Part shown: positions 33,201-37,429 of the stretch, piece after piece
How the letters are laid out: every line of letters begins with the position of its first letter
Numbering within the stretch: the stretch's first letter is position 1
Origin: Heligmosomoides polygyrus polygyrus
Lineage: Eukaryota; Nematoda; Chromadorea; Rhabditida; Heligmosomidae
DNA length: 64,000 nucleotides
Direction of reading: 5' to 3'
Assembly (NCBI GenBank): GCA_947396885.1
Contig: OX377204.1
Span: forward strand, 90,468,728-90,532,727
Notes under the pieces: model-generated
Database searches by the model: none
Seen by the model: the letters and a program-made list of their open reading frames with translations, nothing else
What the model was told of the DNA's origin: nothing
Position numbers and translations under genes: made by a program

Positions 33201-36071
33201 GGGAGCTGGTCCAGGACCAGAGGTGCGCGTACAGCAAGAGGACGACGGACGTGAAGCCGAACTGCTTGGAAGGATCCAAGCAGTGGAGTCCAGGATTCAA
33301 AGGATGAGGATGCAGCTTCTGAGATTCCCGTTCAGGAAGAGCGAGCGGATTTCACCCGGCATGCATCCGGAGTTGAGCTGCGCGTTTTGCGGCGAAGTGG
33401 GCATGCACTATTCAGAGTCGTGCCCAACGATCACGAATGGAGATGAGCGCTACGATATCATCTTGCGGTCTGGCGCGTGTTTCCGGTGCTTGGAGTTTTG
33501 CCCCGGAGGAGAGAAGTGCAAGTATGCACACCGGCGATGCTTCTATTGTCAGAAGCTAGAGGGAACAGAGTTTCAGGATCTGATTCCCAGGGACGAGGGC
33601 CACCACTCAGCCCTCTGCAATGTTCCTCACAAGAAGGAACGAGCGCGTAGGATGATCCAGCAGCTGGAGGACGAGGCGCGCTGGCTGGCGGGCCAGTTGC
33701 AGTTCGTCAGGGAGCAGCGGAACCAGGATGGAGGACCACAACAACGCGGGCCGGAGTGACGACAAGTCGTCCCAGCAGTTTCGGCGCCCCAGTTGAACGC
33801 GGGCAAAACAACTCTGCGTCCTCTCCTCAGCGCGTGCTCTCTCTCCCACCGCCTGATTTTCAGGGTGTTGAGTCATTCGAATCGGGCACTGCGCGTTCCG
33901 GTCTGGCTCTGGCGGTTCGGGAAGCTTCTGTTGGGTTCCGGGAGGGGGGCTCTCTCCTCAGCGCGTGTTTCCTCCTGGTTTTCGACCTCAGGAGGGTGTT
34001 CTGTCATCCCGTACTTCTTGCGCGTACCCATTGTGAGCCTTGATTTGTTCATAGTAGGTCGTTTCTCATGTTTTCATGTATCCTTTGTGTGTTCGTTCGC
34101 CTTGTAGTGTTGCGATTCTATTTGTGCTGCTATCGTGCTCATTATTCCTTATATATTCAGTTGTTATGTTACTCTCTCTTCCCATATCCTGTTTTGGCAC
34201 TTGGTTTACTCTGTTCCTTGCCTTGCCATGTCCCCATATGGGTTAGTTTCTTACCAAAGTGGTTTTCTCATTGCCATATCACACTATCTGTCTTTTGTAA
34301 TTCACTTAGCCAGTGGCTCGGTCTCATATATTTTCGGTTTTGTTCGTATGATGTTATGTTGTGTGCCTTATTGTGTTCGCGTAGTTATTCTCCCATTTAT
34401 TCATGTTTATCCTTCCCCATCCTCATATAAGCTTTACCATCGATACTTTGGTTCGTTATTCGTTAGTCGTGCGCGTATTATTTGTGTACATTAAAGATAA
34501 AGGTTTAATTACCCAAGTTTGAGGTGACTTCCGACGCGTTCGGTCGCGATACTATCTAATCCGCGTGGCAGTGCTGTTATCTGTGTATTCTGGTCGGGTC
34601 ACTTCAGTGTGGATGCTGAGTGCTGCTACAAGGTGTGGATGTTGCATTCCTAGTTGTGGTGTATTGGCGTAGAGCATTCCTGGTTCGGGATCGAGTCTCG
34701 CCTGATGCTAGAGTTTCAAAGCACCATTACAACATTCTATATTTACAACTAACTCTCGTAGTAATGACTTTGTTTGTTCATCCTCAATCTTTGCCTATTT
34801 CCAGTAGGACGGTGATGGAGTGTTGCAGTACTTTTTCTCTCACGGAGACCACACTCCCCCGCAAAGATCGAGGCCCTCCCGTCGGCTGACCCAAATGCGT
34901 TGCCATTGTGACATGAATTATTGCGTGGATTTCAAAAAGTTTCAAAACTCACTTCTCAAAACTTGTTGATTGGTTCTCGAAGTAGTCAACAAGTGTTGCG
35001 AGTAGCAGTGCTTCTGGTACATTGAACACTGTATTTAGTACAAAAATTCTAGACTCTTCCAATGTTACGTGTTTATTTGGATACTCTTGACGAATTTCCT
35101 TCCTATAAATGATACCGCTGATATTTTCCAGATGGAACTTGATGCCATATGCGTTGATAGCGGCTAATCTTCCTTCGCTGCGCCGCGAGCGGTCGCGTCG
35201 CGGACACGTGGCAATCTCGAAAACGAGGTCAGCGTGGTCAATCTATGTGGAGGACGGCCGATGGTCGGTCGGTGGCTGCTCACGGCTACGCGGACTCTGC
35301 CTGAGCGACGAAAGCAGTTCCCACATGGCATGGGCAGCTTGGATGGCACACACCCTGGAGTCCCCTCCCTAGCCTGATTCTGCGAGAACCCCAGCCGCGC
35401 ACCACAGCTATGAAGGAAAGATTTCGCGCTCTGTCGCAAAGATGCGTGAGAATATTGCGGCGGGTGCGGGCGTGCGATGAGCGCTCGCGGCGTAGCGAAG
35501 GAAGAATAACCGCGATCATATGCGTACAACATAGCTCTGATTCACTTTTCCAGCTTTGTGAATCCATGGAATGCGGTGAGAATGTTGCAATGTTCATCAG
35601 TCTTCAAAAGGTTCCCAAGCTTTTTATCGAACCACGCGTTGCGCGCAACAAAGTCACTTCTGTACGGCCGTGTCTAAAACTAAAAGATTATGAAAACCGC
35701 TTCCAATATATTGAAAACGAAAACAATCTCACCACAATTTCTTCTGGATAGCCAATATCAACCAATCGTATGAGGGAGAGGTTAAAAGCCAGCTCTTCAG
35801 CCTGGGGTGACCTGTATACTAAAACAGCAAAAGTAGCTGTAAAATGCTAGCCTGTTCACAACAAACATTTATGTCGTGCAACAGCAACACATTACTAATT
35901 GCTTCCAACAATGTATGTGTGTCTAGCGCAAACATTTGAAGGGACTTCGCGCAGGTTATATATGGTTGAACCAAAATGTAACACTTGAGAAACCTACTAG
36001 CGAGTGTTGCGTCCATATCGAATCCTATGCATTTAATCTTGTCCATTCGCAAAGAGCGGTTCACATATATC
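14480..36071 (-). CDS. Cytosolic purine 5'-nucleotidase (NT5C2-type) gene B, nearly complete, 13 exons
   Basis: Minus-strand exons, 5' to 3': 36071-35998, 35818-35733, 35673-35546, 35102-34953, 20803-20698, 20647-20507, 19874-19767, 19670-19595, 19540-19453, 15200-15137, 15044-14931, 14856-14762, 14678-14480 (TGA at 14482-14480). They sum to 1429 bp, about 476 codons, and every junction is in phase. Family motifs appear in order: FGFDMDAT-type motif I in exon 1 (here IGFDMDATL), LLTNS (motif II Thr) in the exon at 20647, FDVVIADGNKP (motif III Lys) in the exon at 19874, GKDILYVGDHIFGDVLK (motif IV Asp pair) in the exon at 19540, and GWRTLLIVPELDREL in the exon at 15200. The last exon ends in a Glu-rich tail, as the family's does. 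Human NT5C2 has 561 residues, so only an N-terminal exon of some 30-50 residues seems missing. Weak donors (GTGAAT at 35545, GTTTGT at 19452, GTGTCG at 19594, GTTCAG at 14761) leave open that the gene is decaying, but no stop interrupts it. Confidence 0.88.
15870..18481. mobile_element. hAT-type non-autonomous transposon with 8-bp target duplications
   Basis: The direct repeat GTGTTTAT occurs at 15870-15877 and 18474-18481. Between them the element runs 15878-18473 (2596 bp), starting CAGGGATGTGCGGAA and ending with its exact inverse TTCCGCACATCCCTG. Both subterminal regions carry clustered CGGAAACGGAA / GGAACGGAA motifs in inverted orientation, as hAT ends often do. An 8-bp duplication with CAGGG...CCCTG ends is diagnostic of hAT insertion. 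No hAT transposase frame is visible, so it must have been moved in trans. It lies in gene B's intron between the exons at 19453 and 15200, and contains a foldback element at about 16460-17655. Confidence 0.88.
16460..17655. mobile_element. Foldback element with about 400-bp inverted arms, nested in the hAT element
   Basis: The left arm (about 16460-16860) and right arm (about 17255-17655) are inverted copies. Examples are GTGAGCTTTTGCGATGC at 16480 against GCATCGCACAAGCTCAC at 17618, GAAGTTCATCACGTCCTGCT against its inverse near 17500, and TTTGCATTTCAACTGACTGG against its inverse near 17385. Each arm has a tRNA-like block (GTTGGCGCAGTGG, GGTCGCAGGTCC), so the arms may derive from a SINE-bearing unit. 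About 400 bp of spacer lacks any frame. The arms have diverged (roughly 80 per cent by eye), so this is old. Confidence 0.65.
19453..20803 (-). CDS. Gene B middle exon block (HAD motifs II-IV)
   Basis: Five exons in 1.35 kb with introns of 49-632 bp. The 20803-20698 exon reads TGYKKKDAQQQILYSTIFED then EWIHVH, matching the conserved xTGFKxGDLxxSYxxMFxDVRxAVDWVH region of the family. The 20647-20507 exon ends in LLTNSPWLYTK, matching the human FLATNSDYKYTDK motif II. The 19874-19767 exon reads MGPEWQELFDVVIADGNKP with the motif III Lys. The 19670-19595 exon reads IGTYWGPFRKGDVYTAG. The 19540-19453 exon has GDHIFGD with both motif IV acidic residues. A MITE-like sequence lies at about 20117-20343, within the 632-bp intron between the second and third of these exons. 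Confidence 0.85.
20117..20343. repeat. MITE-like TIR element
   Basis: AAGGCCACTTCACACTTTTG at the left is inverted at the right as CGCAAAGTGTGCGGAGGCCTT. The terminal motif (CACACTTTTGCG) is shared with elements near 1888-2110, 21638-22072 and 43105. It lies in a gene B intron. Confidence 0.5.
20889..21022 (+). repeat. 52-bp tandem repeat, about 2.5 units
   Basis: The unit GAGATACGCCGCATAATCC... CAGCGAGGGCGGCCGAGTGA, then TCTAACCTAAGC, repeats three times (the last partial) with a few substitutions per unit. It lies just upstream of the gene B exon at 20803, inside the large intron. Confidence 0.75.
21638..22072. mobile_element. MITE-like TIR element, CACACTTTTGCGGC family
   Basis: The left end AAAGCCCTACGCACACTTTT is mirrored by AAAAGTGTGCGCAGACCTTT at the right, and GC-rich blocks (CGGCAACGCGGCAGCC, CTGCCGCGTACGCGGC) continue inward. 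Related pieces lie at 2092-2200 and 1888-1915. No coding sequence is present. Confidence 0.6.
22073..23330. other. Intron sequence with minisatellite fragments
   Basis: Part of gene B's large intron. G-rich GGACCAGTAA units recur at 22440-22620 and one 42-bp unit near 22630. I see no gene. A tRNA-like sequence follows at 23335-23475. Confidence 0.4.
23335..23475 (-). repeat. tRNA-like sequence with an inserted palindrome
   Basis: On the minus strand the sequence runs GTGTAGAGCATTCCTG, then a roughly 60-bp insert, then GGGGTCGAGTCCCGCCAGG. The insert carries an inverted pair (TGGCATAC with GTATGCCA). A related tRNA-like head lies on the plus strand at 34665-34715, just beyond the other end of the BEL element, and another at 51063-51134. 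These look like SINE heads or tRNA pseudogenes rather than functional tRNAs. Confidence 0.4.
23601..24359 (+). repeat. BEL element 5' LTR
   Basis: Starts TGACGACAAGTCGTCCCAGC and ends ...AATTCCCCA, fitting TG...CA. Aligned to 33757-34515 it needs no gaps and differs at about six bases, one of which turns a GCGCGT (kept in the 3' LTR) into GCACGT. It holds a TTTTCAG (23701-23707) that could serve as a trans-splice acceptor, and an ATTAAAAATAAA polyadenylation-like signal some 20 bp before the LTR end. No primer-binding site complementary to a tRNA that I can name follows; TGGAATCC at 24376 is the nearest TGG. Confidence 0.93.
24393..26085 (+). CDS. BEL gag region 1: unrecognised N-terminal domain with SR/RGG tail
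   Basis: The frame from ATG 24393 runs open to a TGA at 26271-26273. I take ATG 24393 rather than the GTG upstream because it is the first Met after the LTR. About 520 residues of mostly helical, globular-looking protein (WTPETVMVYAVWVYGLVCSK, GWQGFLQKVVGVRVIPGYDY, WISDFAAALPP) precede a basic SR run (GRSRSRSTSASATST), an acidic patch and an RGG box. The RGG box continues in the next frame, which shows that coding shifts by -1 near 26076-26095; the last 60 or so codons of this frame are therefore probably not used. Ordinary BEL gag polyproteins start close to the DUF1759 region, so this long leader is unusual. I do not recognise its fold. An RNA-binding role is inferred from the tail only. 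Confidence 0.75.
26090..27967 (+). CDS. BEL gag region 2 and protease: DUF1759, zinc knuckles, aspartic protease
   Basis: This frame (codon starts in phase with 26249) is open from the RGG box region to TAG 27965-27967; its first Met is at 26300. After a short coiled stretch, LPIPSFSGNVWDWDNFWILF to the segment ending near 27000 matches the DUF1759 gag domain of BEL/Pao elements. Three Cys/His knuckles follow at 27075-27260 (CMYCGEDHKASAC, CFICASPHHATSDC, CFTCQGKHHTSC), consistent with a nucleocapsid. The retropepsin motif ALLDSGAECSFID has its catalytic Asp at 27563. Near the 3' end the expected protease-to-RT linker moves into the next frame between 27917 and 27964. Because the coding frame changes inside conserved sequence, this is either programmed -1 frameshifting or a recent one-base lesion. 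Confidence 0.85.
   Translation, partial: GRRGGRGGGPFRGGRGDDHRPGDDSQGGQPGGGTPGTSRIDHLLERYASAYDQLDKPTKSVTDEYEEYSTMAADVLSQALDYTVILQGRLRTFTSNTGGSQSMLSASEPEQPSQDFVPHTKRIDLPTLPIPSFSGNVWDWDNFWILFSTNVHSQPLPEIFKFNYPLNALKGEARDAVKRFQITNENYQKAIDYLQAKYGNREELVQRLIARMETATLRSPSVKDQRVLLEQLQAIMSQLRDKGEHVDSQWLINQVLSKFPEHLQREVLKRKRSMEGPFLMENLLDALDQFIADEEMIALFTSRNTGAQQQQPQKVKPQKEQSSRGSLPCMYCGEDHKASACSRYGTPQERANYLREHKLCFICASPHHATSDCKKRPCFTCQGKHHTSCCFKATTAPETTTSRQEKPTAPAKSNEKMKFVKKASPTSAATHQLSNQEQDHRDARKQQQEDPVAQLHSTEGIPSTRETYLPIGELTIMDPSSRELRKVPALLDSGAECSFIDHKLAEELRLPTLGTTTLRVRTFGSDRVQECVSRKVPVEMWDDKGKPWSLELLTHETLTSTLRTPPVLEEDVAFIKSQNIRVNLVQSQAAIKPLILIGSDQLWQLIRRDEAHIAYLPDYTCCPLV
27949..31236 (+). CDS. BEL pol: reverse transcriptase, RNase H, integrase core
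   Basis: Numbering from 27949. RT: KLRIVFDASA, then LISDVEKAFLQV with first catalytic Asp at residue 237, and NLYVDNLL at 317-320, where YVDN stands for YVDD. RNase H: CADAS (Asp 484), KLELNALRLAMQL and LSDSEIALNWI, ending with HISSHENPADCATRG. Integrase: HRELHTGISHTM and CMECQKLN give the HHCC zinc site; the DDE triad is GLDYFGP (Asp 889), TSDNAPTF (Asp 951) and GGVYERLIRSVK (Glu 1002). The order RT-RH-IN and the sequence type place it in BEL/Pao. The frame stops at an amber codon (31234-31236) soon after the conserved PIDFLQN and LSPAERL motifs, but continues in the same frame beyond it, so the stop is a nonsense change or a readthrough site. No ATG starts the frame; it depends on the upstream frame. 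Confidence 0.9.
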   Translation: MLPTRLGHLLTGQVHGTLQHPRVQKTDEALREGYESRSIETDINAFSIEDPTEVRDERARWQRFWTMEQEAEDDFAQPEKEVQAAIDKKVLDEFRSTVQRKDDGYYVRLPWKEIPVALPDNRASALRRLDSVWNSLRKDAALLDKYNETFEEQKRLNVIEPVDERDVAEGTIHYLPHQAVLTPHKNTTKLRIVFDASAHYKDCPSLNDALHRGPVLLPKLYGLLLRFRIGRVALISDVEKAFLQVRLHEVDRDATRCLWLRDHKKPPSKENLQVYRFTRVTFGLLPSPFLLAATTHYHLDQYPNDVELVKEIKDNLYVDNLLVTTDTPEDGLRVYSKTKEIFNELKMNLREFASNDRAVMETIPAADRSTEEDPKVLGIKWNRSEDQFQVGCTMPRQEVATKRSVASAIASVYDPMGWMLPLVHKAKVFLQSLWRDELDWDTPLPAHRQREWETISSDMDGFLKTIPRFLLPKSSKAQLITCADASSEAFAACAYLYFPSEANLVMAKGRLPSLKAKMTIPKLELNALRLAMQLTDSVISQISSSITIERLLILSDSEIALNWIRTTQRPDVGPFVRNRVFEIHNIVKFLEESGYTVRFGHISSHENPADCATRGLDKWQLRDHLWWTGPKFLSQPTEVWDSAYTPITLLSDESGASRPQDGENKVAEGPQNTRVFAQSQAAYTDIFHEIRGSDLRKVQRVVAYVLRFIKLLVARVNERQTVPIRLSPLWDELAPADIPILSGMEIRAAGKAMVKQHQLSRITPAIRKSFCHLQPYVDEQGILRCRGRLGRSDLDEQAKFPMLVLQKTWLSKLIIMECHRELHTGISHTMCRVRERYWIPKLRAEVTTVIRRCMECQKLNNLPYKYPDQGHLPARRVTRSLPFEHIGLDYFGPLSVKGEAGTEKCYGCIITCLVTRLIHLELVSDVSTVAFLHMLRRFFARRGIPKSITSDNAPTFALGDVILSEWLERAKDDPTIAKEISSRQIQWTYNTPYAPWQGGVYERLIRSVKLAMNKALGKVTPSREKLGTLIVEIESMLNTRPLLYIESEEGSERVLRPIDFLQNEFEVLPPMHTGDDLVEDHDYLSPAERLASQTK
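31237..32154 (+). CDS. BEL pol C-terminal segment beyond the amber codon
   Basis: The same frame as pol resumes right after the amber stop with about 25 codons of typical integrase-linker sequence (FWQQWQSQYLTSLREKHQ), then KVGQVVLICDALQPRYMWKM and RPVNLLVPLEL, the C-terminal (DUF5641-type) domain found after BEL/Pao integrases. From about 31740 the sequence no longer resembles pol. It includes a hydrophobic run (LIKLISIAFSLSTQRLVVIV) and three GCGCGT motifs spaced exactly 21 bp apart (32046, 32067, 32088). The frame stays open into the accessory protein, but a splice acceptor separates them, so I treat 31740-32153 as possibly untranslated leader or intron. Confidence 0.7.
32147..32153 (+). 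promoter_or_regulatory. TTTTCAG splice acceptor ahead of the accessory ORF
   Basis: TTTTCAG at 32147-32153 matches the nematode 3' splice-site consensus, and an in-frame ATG lies one base beyond it (32155). Either cis-splicing from an upstream donor or SL trans-splicing here would give a subgenomic mRNA for the accessory protein, as retroviral env mRNAs are made. Confidence 0.5.
32155..33759 (+). CDS. BEL 3' accessory protein: coiled coil, acidic repeats, Cys/His module (534 aa)
   Basis: From ATG 32155 the frame encodes 534 residues. Residues of about 110-212 form a long charged coiled coil (EMEQQIDELTMEVARLKEQL). About 226-302 are very acidic (SDDDDDADEEDPAELEL). About 305-362 hold four copies of an EVRVQQE-like repeat. 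About 409-486 form a Cys/His-rich module (CAFCGEVGMHYSESCP, CFRCLEFCPGGEKCKYAHRR, CFYC, then HHSALC), which resembles modules common in nematode retroelement proteins. No signal peptide or transmembrane segment is visible after this ATG, so it is not an envelope; a second gag-like or nucleic-acid-binding protein is more likely. Its TGA stop (33757-33759) is formed by the first three bases of the 3' LTR. Function unknown. Confidence 0.75.
   Translation: MQDLPSDRDFRKRVLKKQEGCGSDISREMKLYQSQYEQLFLKSLTARSSWEQISAKRDADGASPLRKFVTTQKLLRDAISTREQIVRVMNRYVILARFQGETDQKSKGSSRAVEKEAREAIKTMSTELDAIDIAIQQMEQEVQPKETALQTNKDSDEARVFQSVFMEEHDQLRAADKENERKLSEMEQQIDELTMEVARLKEQLQRKQAERSPDPLEVIVTDYDHWQRMVEEVTDDDPMEQIPALVSDDDDDADEEDPAELELRSVEGSEADQAEAEDVMRDVHQEIAEDVIRDGQPNDVEDAGPGLEVRVQQENIVEMVPEPEERVQQEDVEADRPGPEVRVRQEEVEGAGPGPEVRVQQEDDGREAELLGRIQAVESRIQRMRMQLLRFPFRKSERISPGMHPELSCAFCGEVGMHYSESCPTITNGDERYDIILRSGACFRCLEFCPGGEKCKYAHRRCFYCQKLEGTEFQDLIPRDEGHHSALCNVPHKKERARRMIQQLEDEARWLAGQLQFVREQRNQDGGPQQRGPE
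33757..34515 (+). repeat. BEL element 3' LTR
   Basis: Gapless partner of 23601-24359. Its first three bases supply the stop codon of the accessory ORF. It keeps five GCGCGT motifs (33830, 33891, 33961, 34020, 34471) against four in the 5' copy. The final bases read GGTTTAATTACCCA rather than GGTTTAATTCCCCA and run straight into the rest of an SL1 sequence. Small open frames on the plus strand of both LTRs are identical by descent and not credible genes. Confidence 0.93.
34502..34523 (+). other. Perfect 22-nt SL1 spliced-leader sequence at the LTR junction
   Basis: The 22 bases from 34502 to 34523 (GGTTTAATT...GTTTGAG) equal the canonical nematode SL1 exon, followed by GTGACTTCC. The first 14 overlap the LTR end. 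The following sequence does not match the intron part of an SL RNA that I know, and I see no clear Sm-binding site, so an SL RNA gene is less likely than a cDNA-type junction with a trans-spliced transcript. Confidence 0.8.
34665..34715 (+). repeat. tRNA-like head
   Basis: GGCGTAGAGCATTCCTGG followed by GGGATCGAGTCTCGCC repeats, in shortened form, the tRNA-like sequence at 23335-23475 on the opposite strand. Too short for a tRNA. Confidence 0.35.
34953..36071 (-). CDS. Gene B 5' exon block (catalytic motif I and substrate-binding region)
   Basis: These four exons (74, 86, 128, 150 bp) carry the nucleophile motif DMDAT and the region up to the segment that leads into the cap domain. The fourth residue of the motif is Ala here and in gene A, where vertebrate NT5C2 has Tyr; the two catalytic Asp are kept. 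The third intron (35103-35545) holds a copy of a GC-rich dispersed repeat. Immediately downstream comes the 14.1-kb intron that hosts the BEL element. An Arg-Glu-Ala-Tyr-Arg encoding stretch about 70 bp upstream of exon 1 resembles the family's N-terminal motif but has no GT donor after it, so I did not include it. Confidence 0.85.
35160..35540 (+). repeat. GC-rich dispersed repeat in gene B intron 3
   Basis: Blocks CTGAGCGACGAAAGCAGTTC, CTTGGATGGCACACACCCTG, AGATTTCGCGCTCTGTCGC and GAGCGCTCGCGGCGTAGCG recur, whole or in part, at 37430-37760, 38140-38440 and 40920-41120. It sits between gene B exons 3 and 4, so it is spliced out. Confidence 0.6.
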
Positions 36072-36926
36072 CTAAATCGTGATACTGCAACCTCGGCGCC
36101 TTGCGCTGAATAGGTCACCACTATTCCTCCACCATTATGCCTCAAGCGATATGCCTCGCGCCCACGTGGCAAACCTCGAGAACGATGGTGGCACAATCAG
36201 CCTGCATAGCAGACCGCCGTTGGTCGGTCTGTCGGCAGCCGGTCGAAGCTCATGCTCGACCGCCAGTCCGGGGCAGTCGCCTTGTGCGCCCTGATAAACG
36301 GGGGTAGGTGGGTAGGTCGCCCCTCCTCGGATATTTCACGCTAGGAAGAACTGGCAAGAGGGGTCATCACGTGAGAGCACTTGGTGCCATAGGGGTGGGG
36401 CAGTCCTCATCTCAACGTTCACAGACTTGTACAGAAACTTTTAGAGCGGAAACGCCAACATGATGTGAATGAGTACCACCTAGACTTGCGGCTACAGTAA
36501 ATCTACAAGTTGTGAACAGCCTCAGGTTGAAATTCCCATCCTTTCAAGACGTACTCCACGTGACATGTTTTGATGCACGAAATTGAAAATTTATGTCACG
36601 TTAGTGTGCACTAGTCTGCTGGAGCGTTTCTGCTGTTAACAGATAGTAATTTTTTTATGATTGTGGACCATTACTGAAGGCAAGGTAGTTTCTCTTCCCT
36701 CCACTTCAACTAATACCAGATACGTTATAAGGACCTTCACTTTACCTAATCGTACCATTAAGGAGATGGACCCAAAGTCAAAAACATGTGTTACGGTGAC
36801 ATTAAGACAATTGTCACCTCAAAAGATTTTGGAGATCTCTTGCATTTATAAAAGGAGCACTTTTTCGAATTCCTCGTTAAACGTACACAAGCAAAAAACT
36901 GAGGGGAAGTTGTCCTAGTACCAGAG

Positions 36927-37006
36927 CTCGGTTGGTCCCCAAACGAATGACGTGTTAGAGACCTCTAACGCGCTCTAACACGTCATTCGTTTGGGGACCA
37001 ACCGAG
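36927..37006. repeat. Perfect hairpin, 34-bp arms
   Basis: Left arm 36927-36960 and right arm 36973-37006 are exact inverse copies (CTCGGTTGGTCCCCAAACG... and ...CGTTTGGGGACCAACCGAG) around a 12-base loop. TGTCCT (36911) and AGGACA (37005-37010) extend the symmetry outside. It lies about 0.9 kb upstream of the first recognised gene B exon. A young foldback or a small-RNA precursor are both possible. Confidence 0.85.
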
Positions 37007-37429
37007 GACAGGACAAAGTCAATTGAAGATATCGCTAGATTGTTCAGTTCCTAGCGTTCAAAGTTGGCGCTATCCGTAAGCCAGAGAATACATAGCTATC
37101 GCAGTACTGAGTGGTTAGTGATCCGGTTCGATAGTGTTGTCAGGTTGATAATTACGGAGATTGGACATAAGTGATTATAGGAACACAACACCCTAACCTA
37201 ACCTACGAGAGGTAGCATTATACAATCTCCTTGTCTGAAGGGACAAACAGCATGCTTAAATTAGTTTTTCTAGCGATTATCGTTCCTCAAAGTTGATTAT
37301 AGCGGTCTGTGCACTCTTAAGAATATTGATACGATTTGCGTCCAAGTCAGTTTTATCTGTTTTCGCATATCTGTCGCCCATCTCGTTCTTTCAGGTGCAA
37401 CAACCACCAGCTTTGAGGAGGTGAAGATC

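Larger units (their letters stand above)
23601..34515 (+). mobile_element. BEL/Pao LTR retrotransposon, 10.9 kb, nearly intact
   Basis: Two 759-bp direct LTRs flank coding sequence for an unrecognised N-terminal domain, DUF1759-type gag, CCHC knuckles, aspartic protease, RT, RNase H, HHCC/DDE integrase with its C-terminal domain, and a 3' accessory protein. The LTRs differ at only five or six positions, so insertion is recent. The open frame is nevertheless interrupted three times: a -1 type shift in a G-rich run near 26076-26095, another between 27917 and 27964, and an amber codon at 31234-31236. It lies antisense to gene B in the intron between exons 4 and 5. I found no 4-6 bp target duplication: the bases before the left LTR (GTGTG) and after the right one (AGTTT) differ. 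GCGCGT hexamers occur throughout on the plus strand. Confidence 0.93.

Noticed and set aside
32155..33759. Envelope glycoprotein of an endogenous retrovirus
   Set aside because: No signal peptide, transmembrane helix or glycoprotein-like Cys pattern is visible. Coiled coil, acidic repeats and a Cys/His module fit an internal protein.
34068..34494. Overlapping hydrophobic open frames of about 120 codons in the 3' LTR, with twins in the 5' LTR
   Set aside because: They are duplicated only because the LTRs are repeats. They have no conserved domain, overlap each other in two frames, and lie in the regulatory part of the element.
34502..34620. An SL1 RNA gene
   Set aside because: The 22-nt leader is perfect but the following sequence lacks a visible Sm site and does not match the SL RNA body as I know it. 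It also sits exactly at an LTR edge.
36071..36200. Upstream N-terminal exon of gene B (Arg-Glu-Ala-Tyr-Arg encoding stretch)
   Set aside because: The match is five residues, lies in a repeat-like block and has no GT donor after it.
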